The notes beneath the pieces were generated by a model. That model was given only the letters and a program-made list of their open reading frames with translations, was not told where the DNA came from and did not search any database. DNA of 64,000 bases from Closterium sp. NIES-65 (taxonomy: Eukaryota > Streptophyta > Zygnematophyceae > Desmidiales > Closteriaceae), in NCBI GenBank assembly GCA_948144175.1, contig CANXME010000315.1:1-64000 (forward strand), in the 5' to 3' direction. Position 1 is the stretch's first letter, and every line of letters begins with the position of its first letter. Shown in pieces: positions 11,387 to 22,230 of the stretch. Made by a program: the position numbers and the translations under genes.

Positions 11387-12404
11387 TTCCCTCGTGGGAA
11401 CTGTTCCTAGGGCCCACCAACCTTTTTTTTTCCTGCTGGGAGCACGCTTGGCCCCGAGTCGTCCCCCCTCTAGCGGCCTCTAGCGGCCCCTTCTACGGCC
11501 TCCAACGGCCCCTCTTATGGCCCCTAACGGCCCCGTCGCGCCGCCCTTTCGGCCCCGTCGCGCCGCCCTTGAGCCCTCGTCACGCCGCCCTTGCGGCCCC
11601 GTCGCGTTGCCCCTTACGCGACCTCGTCGCCGCCCTTTCCTACGGCCCTGTCGCCGCCCTTTCAACGGCCCCGTCGCCGCCCTTTTAGCGGCCCCGTCGC
11701 CGCCCTTCCATGGCCCCATCGCCGCCATTTCACGGCCTCGCCACCCACCCTTACAGCGGCCCCGTCGCCTGCCCTTCCGTGGCCCCGACACCGCCCTAAA
11801 GCGGCCCCGTCGCTGCCCTCCAGCGGCCCCGTCGCTACCCTTCAGCGGCCCCGTCGCCCGCCCTTTCAGCGGCCCCACCGCCGCCCCTTCAGCGGCCCCG
11901 TCGCCGCCCGCCCTTTCAGCGGGCCCCGTCGCCGCCCTTTCAGCGGCCCGTTGCCGCCCTTCCCTCGGCCCGTCGCCGCCCTTTCAGCGGCCCGTCGCCG
12001 CCTTTTCAGCGGCCTGTCGCCGCCCTTTCAGCGGCCGTGTCGCCGCCCTTCCAAGGCCCCGTCGCCGCTCATGCGCCCAGCGCCCGAGCCGCCGAGCAGC
12101 TGAACCGCCGAGCAGCCTAGCCGCCCGACCGCCGAGCCGCCCAGCCGCCGAGCTGCCCAGCGCCGCCACCTAGCAGCCGAGCCGCCCAGCAGCCGAGCCG
12201 CCCGACCGCCGAGCCGCCCAGCCGCCCGACTGCCGAGCCGCCCAGCAGCCGAGCCGTCGAGCCGCCGAGCAGCCGCGCCGCACCGCAGCCGAGGCGCTAT
12301 CTTCTGTCGGCCTGCCCGGGACCCCCCCACTTGCCTGGTAAGAGCAGCGTCTCTGCCACTAAACTGCCCTGCCCAACTGTACTCACTGCCTGTCTACTGC
12401 TGTC
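11387..12404 (+). repeat. GC-rich tandem array in the 5' leader of the nested element
   Basis: About 600 bp of a degenerate 23-25-bp unit around CCGTCGCCGCCCTTTCAGCG, then about 200 bp of a GAGCCGCCCAGCAGCC-type unit, between the primer site and the gag start. Open frames here are Pro/Arg/Ala low complexity and not genes. Confidence 0.7.
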
Positions 12405-13770
12405 ATGGACTCCCTTAGTGTTCTCACCTTTGACGCTGAGGGTCGGGTAGTTGAGTTTGAGGTCTGGGTAGATGATCTGCAGCTTTTCCTATAGTGCGAT
12501 AGGGCAGACGGTCTCTCCCTGTTTGACCTCAGTTCTGGTGCCTCTCCTGCCCCTGCTGCTGATGCTGACGCCACTGTTTGCTCACAGTGGGCCACGCGTG
12601 ATGGTGCTGCTCGCCTTGCTGTGCGCCGCCACTTACCGACCACTGAGCGTGCACACTTTAGTCAGTACAAGAGTGCTCAGACCCTGTACGACGCTGTAGT
12701 TGCACGCTACTCTTCCCCTGCCACTGCTGCACTAAGCCGCCTCATTCTACCGTACCTCTTCCCTGACCTTGCTGCCTTTCCCACAGTCGCTGACCTCATT
12801 ACGCACCTCTGCACTAGTGACACTCGCTACCGCGCTGCGCTTCCTGCTGAGTTCTGCGCCAAGAACCCCCCCCCCCCCCATGTACATCACCCTCTACTAC
12901 ATAGTCACCTGGCTCCTTAACTCTCTCCGCGTAGTCAGGGACCACTTCCTCTCAGTTTACCCCACCACTCTCACCGTTGACCTCCTCGAGAAGGCCCTCC
13001 TAGCGGTAGAGAAGAGCATAGTCGGTGTAGGAGCCTCTCGTGGTGACCCTCGCACCCCCGTCTTTGAGGGGTGTTCTCCCTCCCCCCTCTTGCCCTCTGT
13101 TGCCTCTGTTGCAGCGGCCGACCTCGTTGGCTTCGAGTCGGTCGGCGCTGCGTCTGCCCCGAGCGGGAGACGCCGCACCGGCAAGGGCAAGGGGGGCAAG
13201 GACGCTGGAGGGGCTGGAGGGGGCGGTGGAGGTGGTGGTGGAGGGAGTGGAGGGAGTGGGGGTGGTAGTGGGAGTGGTGCCAGGGGTGGCGGCGGCGGCG
13301 GCAGCAGTGGAGGCGGCGGAGGCGGTGGTGGTGGCGGAGGGAGCGGAGGCGGCGGAGGGACCAGAGGCGGCGAAGGTGGCGGAGGAGGCGGAGGTGGAGG
13401 AGGCGGCGGAGGCAGCGGTGGCGGCGGCGGTGGCGGAGCGGGTCGCGACTCTGCACAGAGGAGTGGCTCAGGTGGTGGTCGGCGCCAGCAGCAGCGGAGC
13501 GGTGTGACCCTGTCCCCTCAGCAGCTTCGTGAGTGGTACACTGCGCGTCAGCGCGATGGAGGTTTTGGTCCCTGCACTTACGTCCTCCGTACCGGCGACT
13601 GAGCTGGTGAATAGTGCAGAGGCCCGCACTCCACCCAGCGCTGCTTCGGTCGCCTGACGGACGCGTGGCGTCGCCAGTTCCCTGAGGCGACACAGATCCC
13701 TCGCTGGGGAGATCTGTCTAGGGCGGGAGTTGTCGTCTTTGATCTTAACTATGATGCTATTCTTGCTGCC
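12405..13770 (+). pseudogene. gag region of the nested copia element
   Basis: Starts with an ATG at 12,405 in the context SVLTFDAEGR shared by the family's gag. Shows the FRAALPAEFCAKNPPP-type segment, then a long Gly-rich tract and a C-terminal part with Cys/His residues (relative: GEPCGGPHSPQRCFGRL). Fossil, broken. Confidence 0.7.
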
Positions 13771-16176
13771 ATGTATGCTATTGATGATAGTGTTGTGGGT
13801 GACTGTTACCTGTGTGTACCGCCTAACCCAGGCATTGAGGCTACTGCTCTAGGTGCTGGTGAGGCTGCTGCTCTAGGTGCTAGTGCGTCAGCTGCCCCAG
13901 GTGCTAGTGCGTCTGCTGCCCCAGGTGCTGGTGAGTCTGCGCTCTCAGGTACTACGTCGGCTCAGGCCTTACACACCTTCACCCTTGACTCGGGTGCACC
14001 CCGCTCTTTCTTTCGAGACCGCACCACTCTTACGCCGCTCAGTCGGCCGGTTGCAGTCTCCCTGGCAGACCCCTCTGGGGGTCCTGTCCTTGCTAGCTTC
14101 TCCACTGTCTTACCGTGCCCGGCAGCCCCCTTTGGCACCCTGTCAGGTCTCTACCTCCCCTCGTTCTCTACAAACTTGGTGAGTGGAGCGGACCTACAGG
14201 ATAGGGGGGTTGACCAGTTCACTCCTGCTAGTCAGCGAGTGACCCACTGCACGTGTGCTCGGACAGGCCGACACTTGGCCACGTTCACCCGTCGGCCAGG
14301 GTCGAGCCTGTACACCCTTACTACTGAGTCTCCTCCGGCTGCTAAGTCTGGCCAGGTAGCTGCGTCGAGTCAGGTGTTAGCTGCAGCGTCCAGGTCCGGT
14401 CCTGAGTCTGCTCCCTGCTTGTGTCGTCTGCTGTCCCACCAGACTCTCCTTTAGCACCACCGCCTTGGTCACCCCTCCCTACCTCGTCTCCGAGGCATGG
14501 CCTCCCGTGTCCTTGTCTCTGGTCCCCCTCGGTCTCTCCCTTCTCTACCTCCGGGGCCTGGCCCTACCTGCGTCCCCTACGTCGAGGGGCGACAGCGCGC
14601 CGCCCCTCACTCCTCCGAGTTTCCTCTGACAGAGGCTCCGCTGCAGACTCTCCACATGGACGTGTGGGGCCCAGCCCGCGTCAGTGGGCAGGGGCGCGAG
14701 CGGTACTTCCTGCTGGTGGTTGACGACTACTCACGTTACACCACAGTCTTCCCCTTGCGCAGCAAGGGTGACATCACTGAGGTGTTGATCAACTAGATCC
14801 GCGCAGCTCGTCTCCAGCTCAGAGAGAGTTTCCGCTCGGACTTTCCTGTTCTGCGTCTGCACTCAGACAGAGGCGGAGAGTTTTCCTCTGCACGTCTGGG
14901 AGCCTTCTGTTGTGCACAGGGCATCCGCCAGACCTTCACGCTTCCGGACTCTCCATAGCAAAATGGGATTGCTGAGCGCCGCATTGGCATGGTCATGGAC
15001 GTCGCTCGTACGTCCATGATGCATGCGCCTGCCCCCCATTTTCTGTGGCCGTTTGCGGTTCAGTACCCCGCGCATCAGCTCAACCTTCAGCCCCGGGTCT
15101 CCTTGCCAGACACCTCCCCCGCCTTGCGGTGGACCGGGAAGGTTGGCGATGCGTCTGCATTTCGGGTCTGGGGATCTCGGGCGTTTGTCCGCGACTTGTC
15201 TGCGGACAAGCTGTCCCCCCGTGCTGTTCCCTGCGATTTCCTTGGCTTCCCCCCTGCCGCGCCTGGTTGGCAGTTTTACCACCCCACCTCGCGCCGTGTT
15301 CTGTCCTCCCAGGACGTCACCGTTGACGAGTCGGTACCTTACTACCGTCTCTTCCCCTACCGCACTGCGCCTCTCCCCCCGCCGCCGCTCTTCCTTGCAC
15401 CAGGTCCTCCCCCGATAGAGCCCCTCCCCCCTCAGGGTCCTGCCCCGTCAGGTGTGTCCCAGATAGACGTAGTCGAGCCTGTCGAGGTAGTTGTTGACTC
15501 TGGTGCTGCTAGAGGTGCTGAGCCTGCGGGTGCCGGGTCTGGGGGTGCTGAGACTGGGGGTGCTGAGTCTGGGGGTGCTGAGACTGGGGGTGCGGAGCCT
15601 GGGGGTGTGGAGCCTGGAGGTGCGGAGCCTGGGGGTGCTGAGCCTGGGGGCGCTGGGTCTGCTCGTGTGGACGCCGGCGGTGCTTCGTCGAGGCGGGAGT
15701 CGCTCTCTCCACAGGAGCTGCGCGAGTGGTTTGCCCGTCGCTGGAGACGTGCTGCTGAGACTGGGGGTGCTGCTCGGGCTACTGGAGTTGGTCCTGCTGG
15801 AGCTGCTACCGGTACTGGTGCTACTGGAGCTGGAGCTGCTAGGGGTGTTGGCGCTGGTGTTTCTACTGGCGCTGGTGCGTCTGGGGGTGCTGCTGAGGCT
15901 GCTGGAGCTGCCGGTCCTACTGGAGTTGGTGTTGCTGGAGCTGGAGCTGCTGGGGGTGTTGACGCTGGTGGTACTGCTGGCGCTGGTGCTTCTGAGGGTG
16001 CTGGAGTTGGCGCTGGTGGAGCTGGAGGTGCTGCTGGCGCTGGTGCTGCCGCTGGGAGTACTGGTGCCATCCTTGCTGGTTCTGGAGGCGGTGCGCGGCC
16101 GAGGCCGTACTGGTGCCGTCCTTGCTGGAGCAGGTTCTTAATCTCCCGCCCTCTACTGGTCCTACTCCTCCCTTAG
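13771..16176 (+). pseudogene. Protease-integrase-linker region of the nested copia element
   Basis: Protease motif near 13,985, pre-integrase near 14,440, integrase core with YFLLVVDDYSRYT near 14,705 and HSDRGGEFSS near 14,860, then a linker made of GGAEP/GGAET pentads. Fossil, broken. Confidence 0.7.
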
Positions 16177-17148
16177 AGTGTCCACAGCGTGTCCAGTCGC
16201 AGTCACAGTTACAGCCTGCCTCCCCTCTTCCTGCTCCTTCTCCCTACACTGGTCCTACAGGAGGTCTTGCTAAGCGTCGTGAGCCTGCGTCTCGTCCTGC
16301 GTCGCCTGTTCGTGCTGCTCGCACTAGTGGTCGTACTGCGCGTCCGCGTCCTCCTGCGGTCCCCGGGTACACACCAGATGGCACTACGTCCTTCCACTGC
16401 TCCTCTGCGTGTCCCGTTTCCGTCTCCTCCAAAGTCCTCTCTTCCTTCTCTTGCTGACCCGGAGTCTGACTCCCTTCGTGCTGCTAGTCCTTCGGTCACG
16501 CGCCTTCTTGCTACTGTTGTCACTGACCCTTCCTTTGAGTCCACTGCTGCGTCTGCCCTAGTTGCTGAGCTTGCCGACTTCGCTGCTCGCTGTCGTCTAG
16601 ACTACGCTGCTAGTCTCGTTGCTAAGTCTGAGTCTGTCTGTCCTCCGTCCGTTGAGGGTGAGTGTGCTCTTAGCATGGACGTCCTTGAGGACAGGCAGGA
16701 GGAGTTCCAGTGCTTTGCTGCTGCTTTGCCCCATCTTGTGTCCACGCTGATTGCCCCTGAGGGAGACCCGGATGCACTAGACATCCCGACTCCTCGATCG
16801 TACGCTGAGGCGATCGAGGGTCCCTACTCCTCTCAGTGGCAGTCGGCCATGGACGCATAGATGGCTTCCTGGAAGTCCACAGGCACCTACGTGGACGAGG
16901 TTCCCCCACCAGGGGCGAACATCGTCATTGGCATGTGGATTTTCAGGGTGAAGCGGCCGCCGGGTTCTCCTCCTGTCTTCAAGGCGCGTTACGTGGCTCG
17001 TGGCTTCAGTCAGCGGCAGGGAGTTGCCATCCCAAAGATGACCACTCTTTGGGTGCTGCTGCACATAGCCGCTTTGCGCGACTACGAGCTTCACTCTCTC
17101 CACTCAACTGTTTCTTAGTTCATTCATTCTCTCGTTCCTTTCTTCACA

Positions 17149-18556
17149 GGAGCCTCACCAGCACCTAGAGCAGCAGCCTCAATGCCCGGGTCAGGCGGAA
17201 CACACAGGTAACAGTCACCCTCATCACTAGTAGACACAACATACATTGCAGCAAGAATAGCATCATAATCAAGATCAAAGATAGCAACCCCCGACCTAAG
17301 CAGCTCGCCCCAGCGAGGGATCTCAGTGGCGTCAGGGAACTGGAGATGCCAGGCGTTCGTCAGGCGGCCAAAGCAGCGCTGGGTGGTGTGCGGGTCGCCG
17401 CATGGCTCACCAGTGCGGTCGCCGGTACGCAGGACGTAGGCATAGGGACCAGCACCCCCACCCCGCTGACGCGTAGCGTACCACTCACGAAGCTGCTGGG
17501 GGGGCGGGGTCTTACGAGTGTGCTGCTGCTGCTGGCGCTGACCACCACCGTAGCCACCCGGCTGCACAGAGCCACCTCGACCAGCTCCACCGCCGCTGCC
17601 GCCAGCGCCGCCACCGCCGCCTTCTCCGCTCCCACCGCCGCCACCGCCTCCGCCTCCACCGCTGCCACCGAAGCCCCCACCCCCGCCACCACTCCCACCG
17701 CCACCCCCACCCCCTCCGCCGCCTCCACCGCCACCACCACCGCACCCTCCAGCTCCTCCAGCGCCCTTGCCCCCTTTGCCCTTGCCGTTGCGGCGTCTCC
17801 CGCTAGGGGCAGACGCAGCACCAACCGACTCGGTGCCAACGAGGTTGACAGCACCAGCAGAGGCAACAGAGGGCAATAGGGGGGAAGGGGAGCACCCCTC
17901 AAAGAAGGGGGCACGAGGGTCACCACGAGAGGCCCCTATAGCGACTATACCCTTCTCAGCTGCAAGGAGGCGCTCCTCGAGGACGTCAACGATGAGTGTG
18001 GTGGGGCAAACAGAGAGGAAGTGGTCCCTGACCGAGCGAAGGGAGTCAGGCAGCCGGCTGACTAGGTAGTAGAGGGTGATGTACATGGGGGGGGGTTCTT
18101 GGCGCAAAACTCAGCAGTAAGCGCAGCGCGGTAGCGGGTGTCACTAGTGCGGAGGTGCGTAATGAGGTCAGCGACTATGGGAAAGGCGGCGAGGTTAGGG
18201 AACACGTACGGCAGCATGAGGCGGCTAAGGGCAGCGGTGGCAGGGGAAGAGTAGCGTGCAACTACAGCGTGGTACAAGGTGTTAGCACTCTTGTATTGAC
18301 TAAAGTGCGCGCGCTCAGTGGACGGCAGGTGACTACGCACAACAAGACGGACAGCAGCATCGCGTGTGACCCACTATGAGTGAACAGTACTGTCAGCATC
18401 GGCAGTAGGGGCAGCAGAGGCGCCAGACGTGAGATCGAACAGTGAGAGACCGTCTTTTCTATCGCACTGCAGGAAAAGCTGCAGATCATCGACCAAGACC
18501 TCAAAGTCGACAGCCCGACTCTCAGCATCAAAGGTGAGCACATTGGGGGTAGGCAT
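17149..18556 (-). pseudogene. gag region of the interrupted copia element
   Basis: The minus-strand gag begins at 18,556 (MPTPNVLTFDAE), with the Gly-rich tract about 17,790-17,570 and the conserved GEPCGDPHTTQRCFGRL Cys/His segment near 17,400. It stops where the plus-strand element was inserted. Fossil, broken. Confidence 0.7.
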
Positions 18557-19283
18557 GACAGCAGCAGCAGCAGGCTAGCAGCAGCAGCAGCAGCAGAAGC
18601 AGGTTAGCAGTAGTAGCAACAGAAGGCGCGTGGCTCGGCGGTGCGCTTACCAGGGGCGGGTGGGTAGAAGTCCGCAAGTGGTGGGGCAAGGCCGAGGTGC
18701 GCCGGCAGGAACAGGGCCGCGACAGGGCGGCATAGGAGGGCCGCGCCTCGGCTGCACGGTAGGGCCGGGACGGCGGCGGCGGCTGTCACGGCAATGGCAG
18801 CGGCGGTTGTCTCAGCAGCAGCGGCGGCGGCTGTCACGGCAGCAGCGGCGGTGGCGACCGGCCGTGGCGGAAGCAGCGGCAGCAGGTGCGACGACAGCTG
18901 CTGTTGGGGCGGCAACGACGGGGCGGCAGGGCTGTGAAGAGCCGGGGAGGGGCCGCGAAGGGGCCGCGAAGAGCCGCGAAGGGGCCGCGGAGGGGCTGTG
19001 AAGGGGCTGCGAAGGGCCGCGAACGGCCGCGAAGGGGCTACGAAGGGCCGTGAGGGGGGCCACGAAGGGCCGCGAAGGGCTGAAAGAGGGGTCGCGAAGG
19101 GCTGAGAAGGGGCCGCGAAGGGGCCTTAAGGGGCGCGACGAGCCGCTAAGGGCAGGGGACGCGACGGGAGGGCAGGCGCAGGGGGCGCGACTAGGGCAAG
19201 CGCGAAGCGCGCTCCGGGCAGGTAAGGAAAAAAAAAAAATCGTAATAGTGGTGGTCCCTAGAAAACGTTCCCAGTAGGGAACC
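18557..19283 (-). repeat. GC-rich 5' leader with tandem units
   Basis: Lies between the primer site and gag of the interrupted copia element. It has CAG-type triplet runs next to gag and an array of GCCGCGAAGGG-type units (about 18,950-19,110). Not coding. Confidence 0.6.
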
Positions 19284-19295
19284 TGCTCTATTCCA

Positions 19296-19421
19296 TGTGA
19301 GAATTACGAGGAATGAAATGACTAGGCAAAATGTGGGTACAAGTAGGAAACCTAGAAATGTTGTACCCTAAAGTGTCAACCCCACTATAGCCTAGATAGA
19401 CCATAGCATATAAGTTTGACA
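19296..19421 (-). repeat. 5' LTR of the interrupted copia element
   Basis: 126 bp, TG...CA. On the minus strand it is followed by TGGAATAGAGCAGG, the tRNA-like primer site. It abuts the 3' LTR of the next element at 19,423. Confidence 0.7.
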
Positions 19422-19422
19422 A

Positions 19423-19553
19423 TGCGCGCATTCATGTGAAAGTAGAAATGTGAAATCAAACAAGTACAAGTACCAACCCTAATTGGGTTGTACCCCCTAT
19501 GGGCTACCCCACTACAGCCTACATATATGCATCAGCAATGTAATCATCTGACA
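19423..19553 (-). repeat. 3' LTR of the best preserved copia element
   Basis: About 131 bp. The right 97 bp match the 5' LTR at 26,790-26,886 base for base; the left end does not. It directly abuts another element's LTR. Confidence 0.7.
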
Positions 19554-19773
19554 CACCCCCATAGGCAAAGTGGGGGAGAGCAAGGGGTCACAAGACCAGT
19601 CAAGTAAAGCAAAGCAAAGCAAAGCAAGCTCAGGGTGGATCTCAAGGATACCACACAAATTCCGAGCACAAGGTCAAGGCCACAAGGCCAGTTCACATGC
19701 AGCAGAACATATATATATAACAGTGCTAAACAAGCAAGAGCAAGGATATATATATGCAGCAGTACAAGCAAGG

Positions 19774-20451
19774 TCAAGAGGTAAGCAAGTGAGGCCCAGT
19801 GGGCACAAGGCCTAGCAGAGTGCAAAAGCGCTGATGGTCACGAGGCGGAAGTGCCTTGGTGAACACATCAGCAGTGTTGGCCTCAGTGGCCACGAAACGC
19901 AGGCGAAGCTGACCACGCTGCTGCAGCTCTCGAGCAAGGAAGTAGCGCAGAGCAATGTGCTTCGTCCTGTGCTCCAGTCTGTGCTCCTGACACAAGGCAA
20001 TGGTTGCCTTGTTGTCGACGTACAGCACTGGAGGAGAACGAGGCCGCTCTCCAAGGTCAGTCAGCAGGTAGGTAAGCCGGCGAAGCTCCTGGGCAGCCAT
20101 GGCCGTGGCGTAGATCTCAGCCTCACAGCTGGAGCTGAGAACCGAAGAAGAGCGAGTAGAGCGCCAAGAGACAGAGCCAGAGCCAAGACTGAAGGTGTAA
20201 CCCTGAGACGACCGCTGAGTAGCCTGGTCGTCAGCCCAAGAAGCGTCTGAGTGCCCAGTGAGCACAGGCCGCTCTCGCCCTCCAAGCACTAGCCCCATGC
20301 CCGACGTAATGCACAAGTAGCGCAACACCCTCTTAGCTGCATCCATGTGCTCCTTCCGGTGACGGCCGGGAGCAACATAGCGTGCTAAGATGCTAAGAGG
20401 GTATGCGAGGTCAGGTCGAGTGCAGGTCATCAGGTACATAAGGCAGCCCAC
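19774..20451 (-). CDS. Copia RNase H region
   Basis: Open frame with RNase H of Ty1/copia type: YLMTCTRPDLAYPLSILARY, the SCEAEIYA segment, DNKATIALCQEH and, near the C-terminus, ANTADVFTKALP. Part of the element at 19,423-26,886, at the end of pol. Fossil. Confidence 0.8.
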   Translation of the reverse strand: MGCLMYLMTCTRPDLAYPLSILARYVAPGRHRKEHMDAAKRVLRYLCITSGMGLVLGGRERPVLTGHSDASWADDQATQRSSQGYTFSLGSGSVSWRSTRSSSVLSSSCEAEIYATAMAAQELRRLTYLLTDLGERPRSPPVLYVDNKATIALCQEHRLEHRTKHIALRYFLARELQQRGQLRLRFVATEANTADVFTKALPPRDHQRFCTLLGLVPTGPHLLTS

Positions 20452-20565
20452 AAGCTCTGGATACGGACCACTCGACTCTACGGACTCATCCGAAGGCAGA
20501 GCTGAGAGCGAGTGTCCCGTAGGCAGAGGAGTGGACTGAGGCGAGGAGTACGTGAAGCCGAAGCG

Positions 20566-21792
20566 CTAAAGGACCTGCTGCACCATGTGTGACTGAGTCA
20601 GGGTAATGGTGCGGCGTGCTCTGTCCCGGGTGATCCGCAAGCCAAGATAGCTTGTCAGTTCACCTAAGTCTGTGCACGTGTGTCTCTTCTGCAGCTCGGA
20701 CTTCACGTGGGCGAGTGCGGCAGTGTCCGCAGTGGCAAAGACCAAGTCGTCGACGTACACGAGGATGTAGAACGGCGGCAGCGAGGTGTCGGTGCGCAGA
20801 AACAGCGACGGGTCAGCAGTAGAAGGAGCAAACCCAAGAGCCGCAAGTGTAGTCCTCAGTGTGTCGTGCCACTCACGCGGCGCCTGGCAGAGACCGTAGA
20901 CTGGCCGCAGGAGGCTCCACTGGGTACCAGGAGGGAACGACCCAGTGAAGCCAGGTGGGCGGCGCAGCCAGATCTCCTCGTGCAGGCGGCCCTGCAGGAA
21001 AGCAGTGCTGAAGTCAAGAGAGTGTAGCTCGTAGTCACGCTGAGCAGCGACGTGCAGTAGAACCCGAAGAGTGGTCATCTTCGGGGTCGGGGAGAAGGTC
21101 TGGAAGAAGTCAACTCCCTGTCGCTGACTGAAGCCACGAGCCACGTAGCGCGCCTTGAAGACAGGCGGAGAACCCGGCGGTCGCTTCACCCTGAAGATCC
21201 ACATGCCACTGACAATGTTCGCCCCAGGAGGGGGAACAGCGTCAACGTAGGTGCCTGTGGACTTCCAGGAAGCCATCTCTGCGTCCATGGCTGACTGCCA
21301 CTGAGAGGAGTAGGGACCGGCCATCGCCTCTGCGTAAGAGCGTGGGGTCGGGATGTCTAGAGCATCCGGGTCTCCCTCAGGGGCAACAAGCATGGACACG
21401 AGATGGGGCAAAGCGGCGGCAAAGCACTGAAACTCCTCCTGCCTGTCCTCAAGGACGTCCGTGCCAAGAGCACAGTCACCCCCGACGGACGGAGGACAGG
21501 CAGACGCAGACGCAGCAGACGCAGACTCAGCAGACTCAGCAGGCTCAGCAACAAGACTGGCAGCGTAGTCTAGACAACACGCAGCAGCAAAGTCGACCAG
21601 CTCAGCAACTAGGGCAGACGCAGCAGTGGACTCAAAGGAAGGGTCAGTGACAAGAGTAGCAAGAAGACGCGTGACAGTAGGACTGGCAGCACGGCGAGAG
21701 TCCGACTCCGGGTCGGCAAGCGTAGGAAGAGAAGACTGAGGAGGAGAAGGCAAAGGGGCACGCAGAGGAGCAGTGGACGGACGCAGAGACAT
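20566..21792 (-). CDS. Copia reverse transcriptase region
   Basis: Open frame with copia RT motifs in order: WKSTGTYVDAVPPP, FKARYVARGFSQRQGVDFF, LDFSTAFLQGRLHEEIW and YILVYVDDLVFATAD (the YVDD active site). Upstream residues form the Ser/Ala-rich linker from integrase. Part of the element at 19,423-26,886. Fossil. Confidence 0.85.
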   Translation of the reverse strand: MSLRPSTAPLRAPLPSPPQSSLPTLADPESDSRRAASPTVTRLLATLVTDPSFESTAASALVAELVDFAAACCLDYAASLVAEPAESAESASAASASACPPSVGGDCALGTDVLEDRQEEFQCFAAALPHLVSMLVAPEGDPDALDIPTPRSYAEAMAGPYSSQWQSAMDAEMASWKSTGTYVDAVPPPGANIVSGMWIFRVKRPPGSPPVFKARYVARGFSQRQGVDFFQTFSPTPKMTTLRVLLHVAAQRDYELHSLDFSTAFLQGRLHEEIWLRRPPGFTGSFPPGTQWSLLRPVYGLCQAPREWHDTLRTTLAALGFAPSTADPSLFLRTDTSLPPFYILVYVDDLVFATADTAALAHVKSELQKRHTCTDLGELTSYLGLRITRDRARRTITLTQSHMVQQVL

Positions 21793-22230
21793 CCCGTGTG
21801 TGCCAGGGACAGGAGGAGGACGCTGACGCGAACCGTGACCACTAGGGCGAGCAGCTCAGACTGGCGACGCAGGGCGGGACGCAGGCTCACGACGCTCAGC
21901 AAGACCTCAAGTAGGACCAGTGTAGGGAGAAGGAGAAGGCAGGGGAGAGGCGGGCTGTAACTGTGACTGCGACGGGACAGGCTATGGGCACTCTACGGGA
22001 GGAGAAGGACCAGTGGAAGGTGGGAGACCAAGAACCTGCTGAAGGAGCGGAACGAAGTACGGCCGAGGCCGCGCAGCACCGCCAGAGACAGCAGGGACAG
22101 CACCAACACCTCCAGAGGCAGCACCAGCACCAGTAGCAGCTCCAACTCCAGCACCTCCAGCAGCACCAGAAGTACCCTCAGTAGGACCGACAGTCGTAGT
22201 CTCAGCGCCAGCACCCGCAGCAGCTCCAGC

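Larger units (their letters stand above)
11240..17148 (+). mobile_element. Ty1/copia element nested inside the older one
   Basis: Plus-strand copia fossil of the same family as its host. Parts: 5' LTR 11,240-11,372; primer site TGATATAGAGCTGG at 11,373; a GC-rich leader of tandem repeats to 12,404; gag from 12,405 with a Gly-rich tract at 13,200-13,440; protease (LDSGAPRSFFRD) about 13,985; integrase 14,450-15,300; GGAEP-type linker 15,490-15,670; start of RT 16,600-17,100; partial LTR 17,105-17,148. The flanking pentamers (GCAGC at 11,235-11,239 and GGAGC at 17,149-17,153) differ by one base and look like a target duplication in the older element. Broken, about half a dozen breaks, with part of pol not present. 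It is younger than the element it entered. Confidence 0.8.
5184..19421 (-). mobile_element. Old Ty1/copia element, interrupted twice by later insertions
   Basis: Minus-strand Ty1/copia fossil. Parts in element order: 5' LTR 19,296-19,421; primer site resembling initiator tRNA-Met at about 19,284-19,295; GC-rich leader 18,557-19,283; gag with a Gly-rich tract 18,556-17,149; protease and pre-integrase 11,239-10,620; integrase 10,620-10,000; Gly/Ala/Glu/Pro linker and RT start 9,900-9,188 and 7,780-7,160; RT and RNase H 7,160-5,560; polypurine tract next to 5,312; 3' LTR 5,184-5,311. The pieces are assigned to one element because the sequence on either side of each insertion matches successive parts of the intact relative at 19.4-26.9 kb. 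The LTRs differ at roughly a fifth to a quarter of positions, so it is old. Broken, with many breaks. Confidence 0.75.

Noticed and set aside
12957-13693. His/Arg-rich minus-strand frame resembling a metal-binding protein
   Set aside because: It is antisense to the Gly-rich gag tract of the nested copia element.
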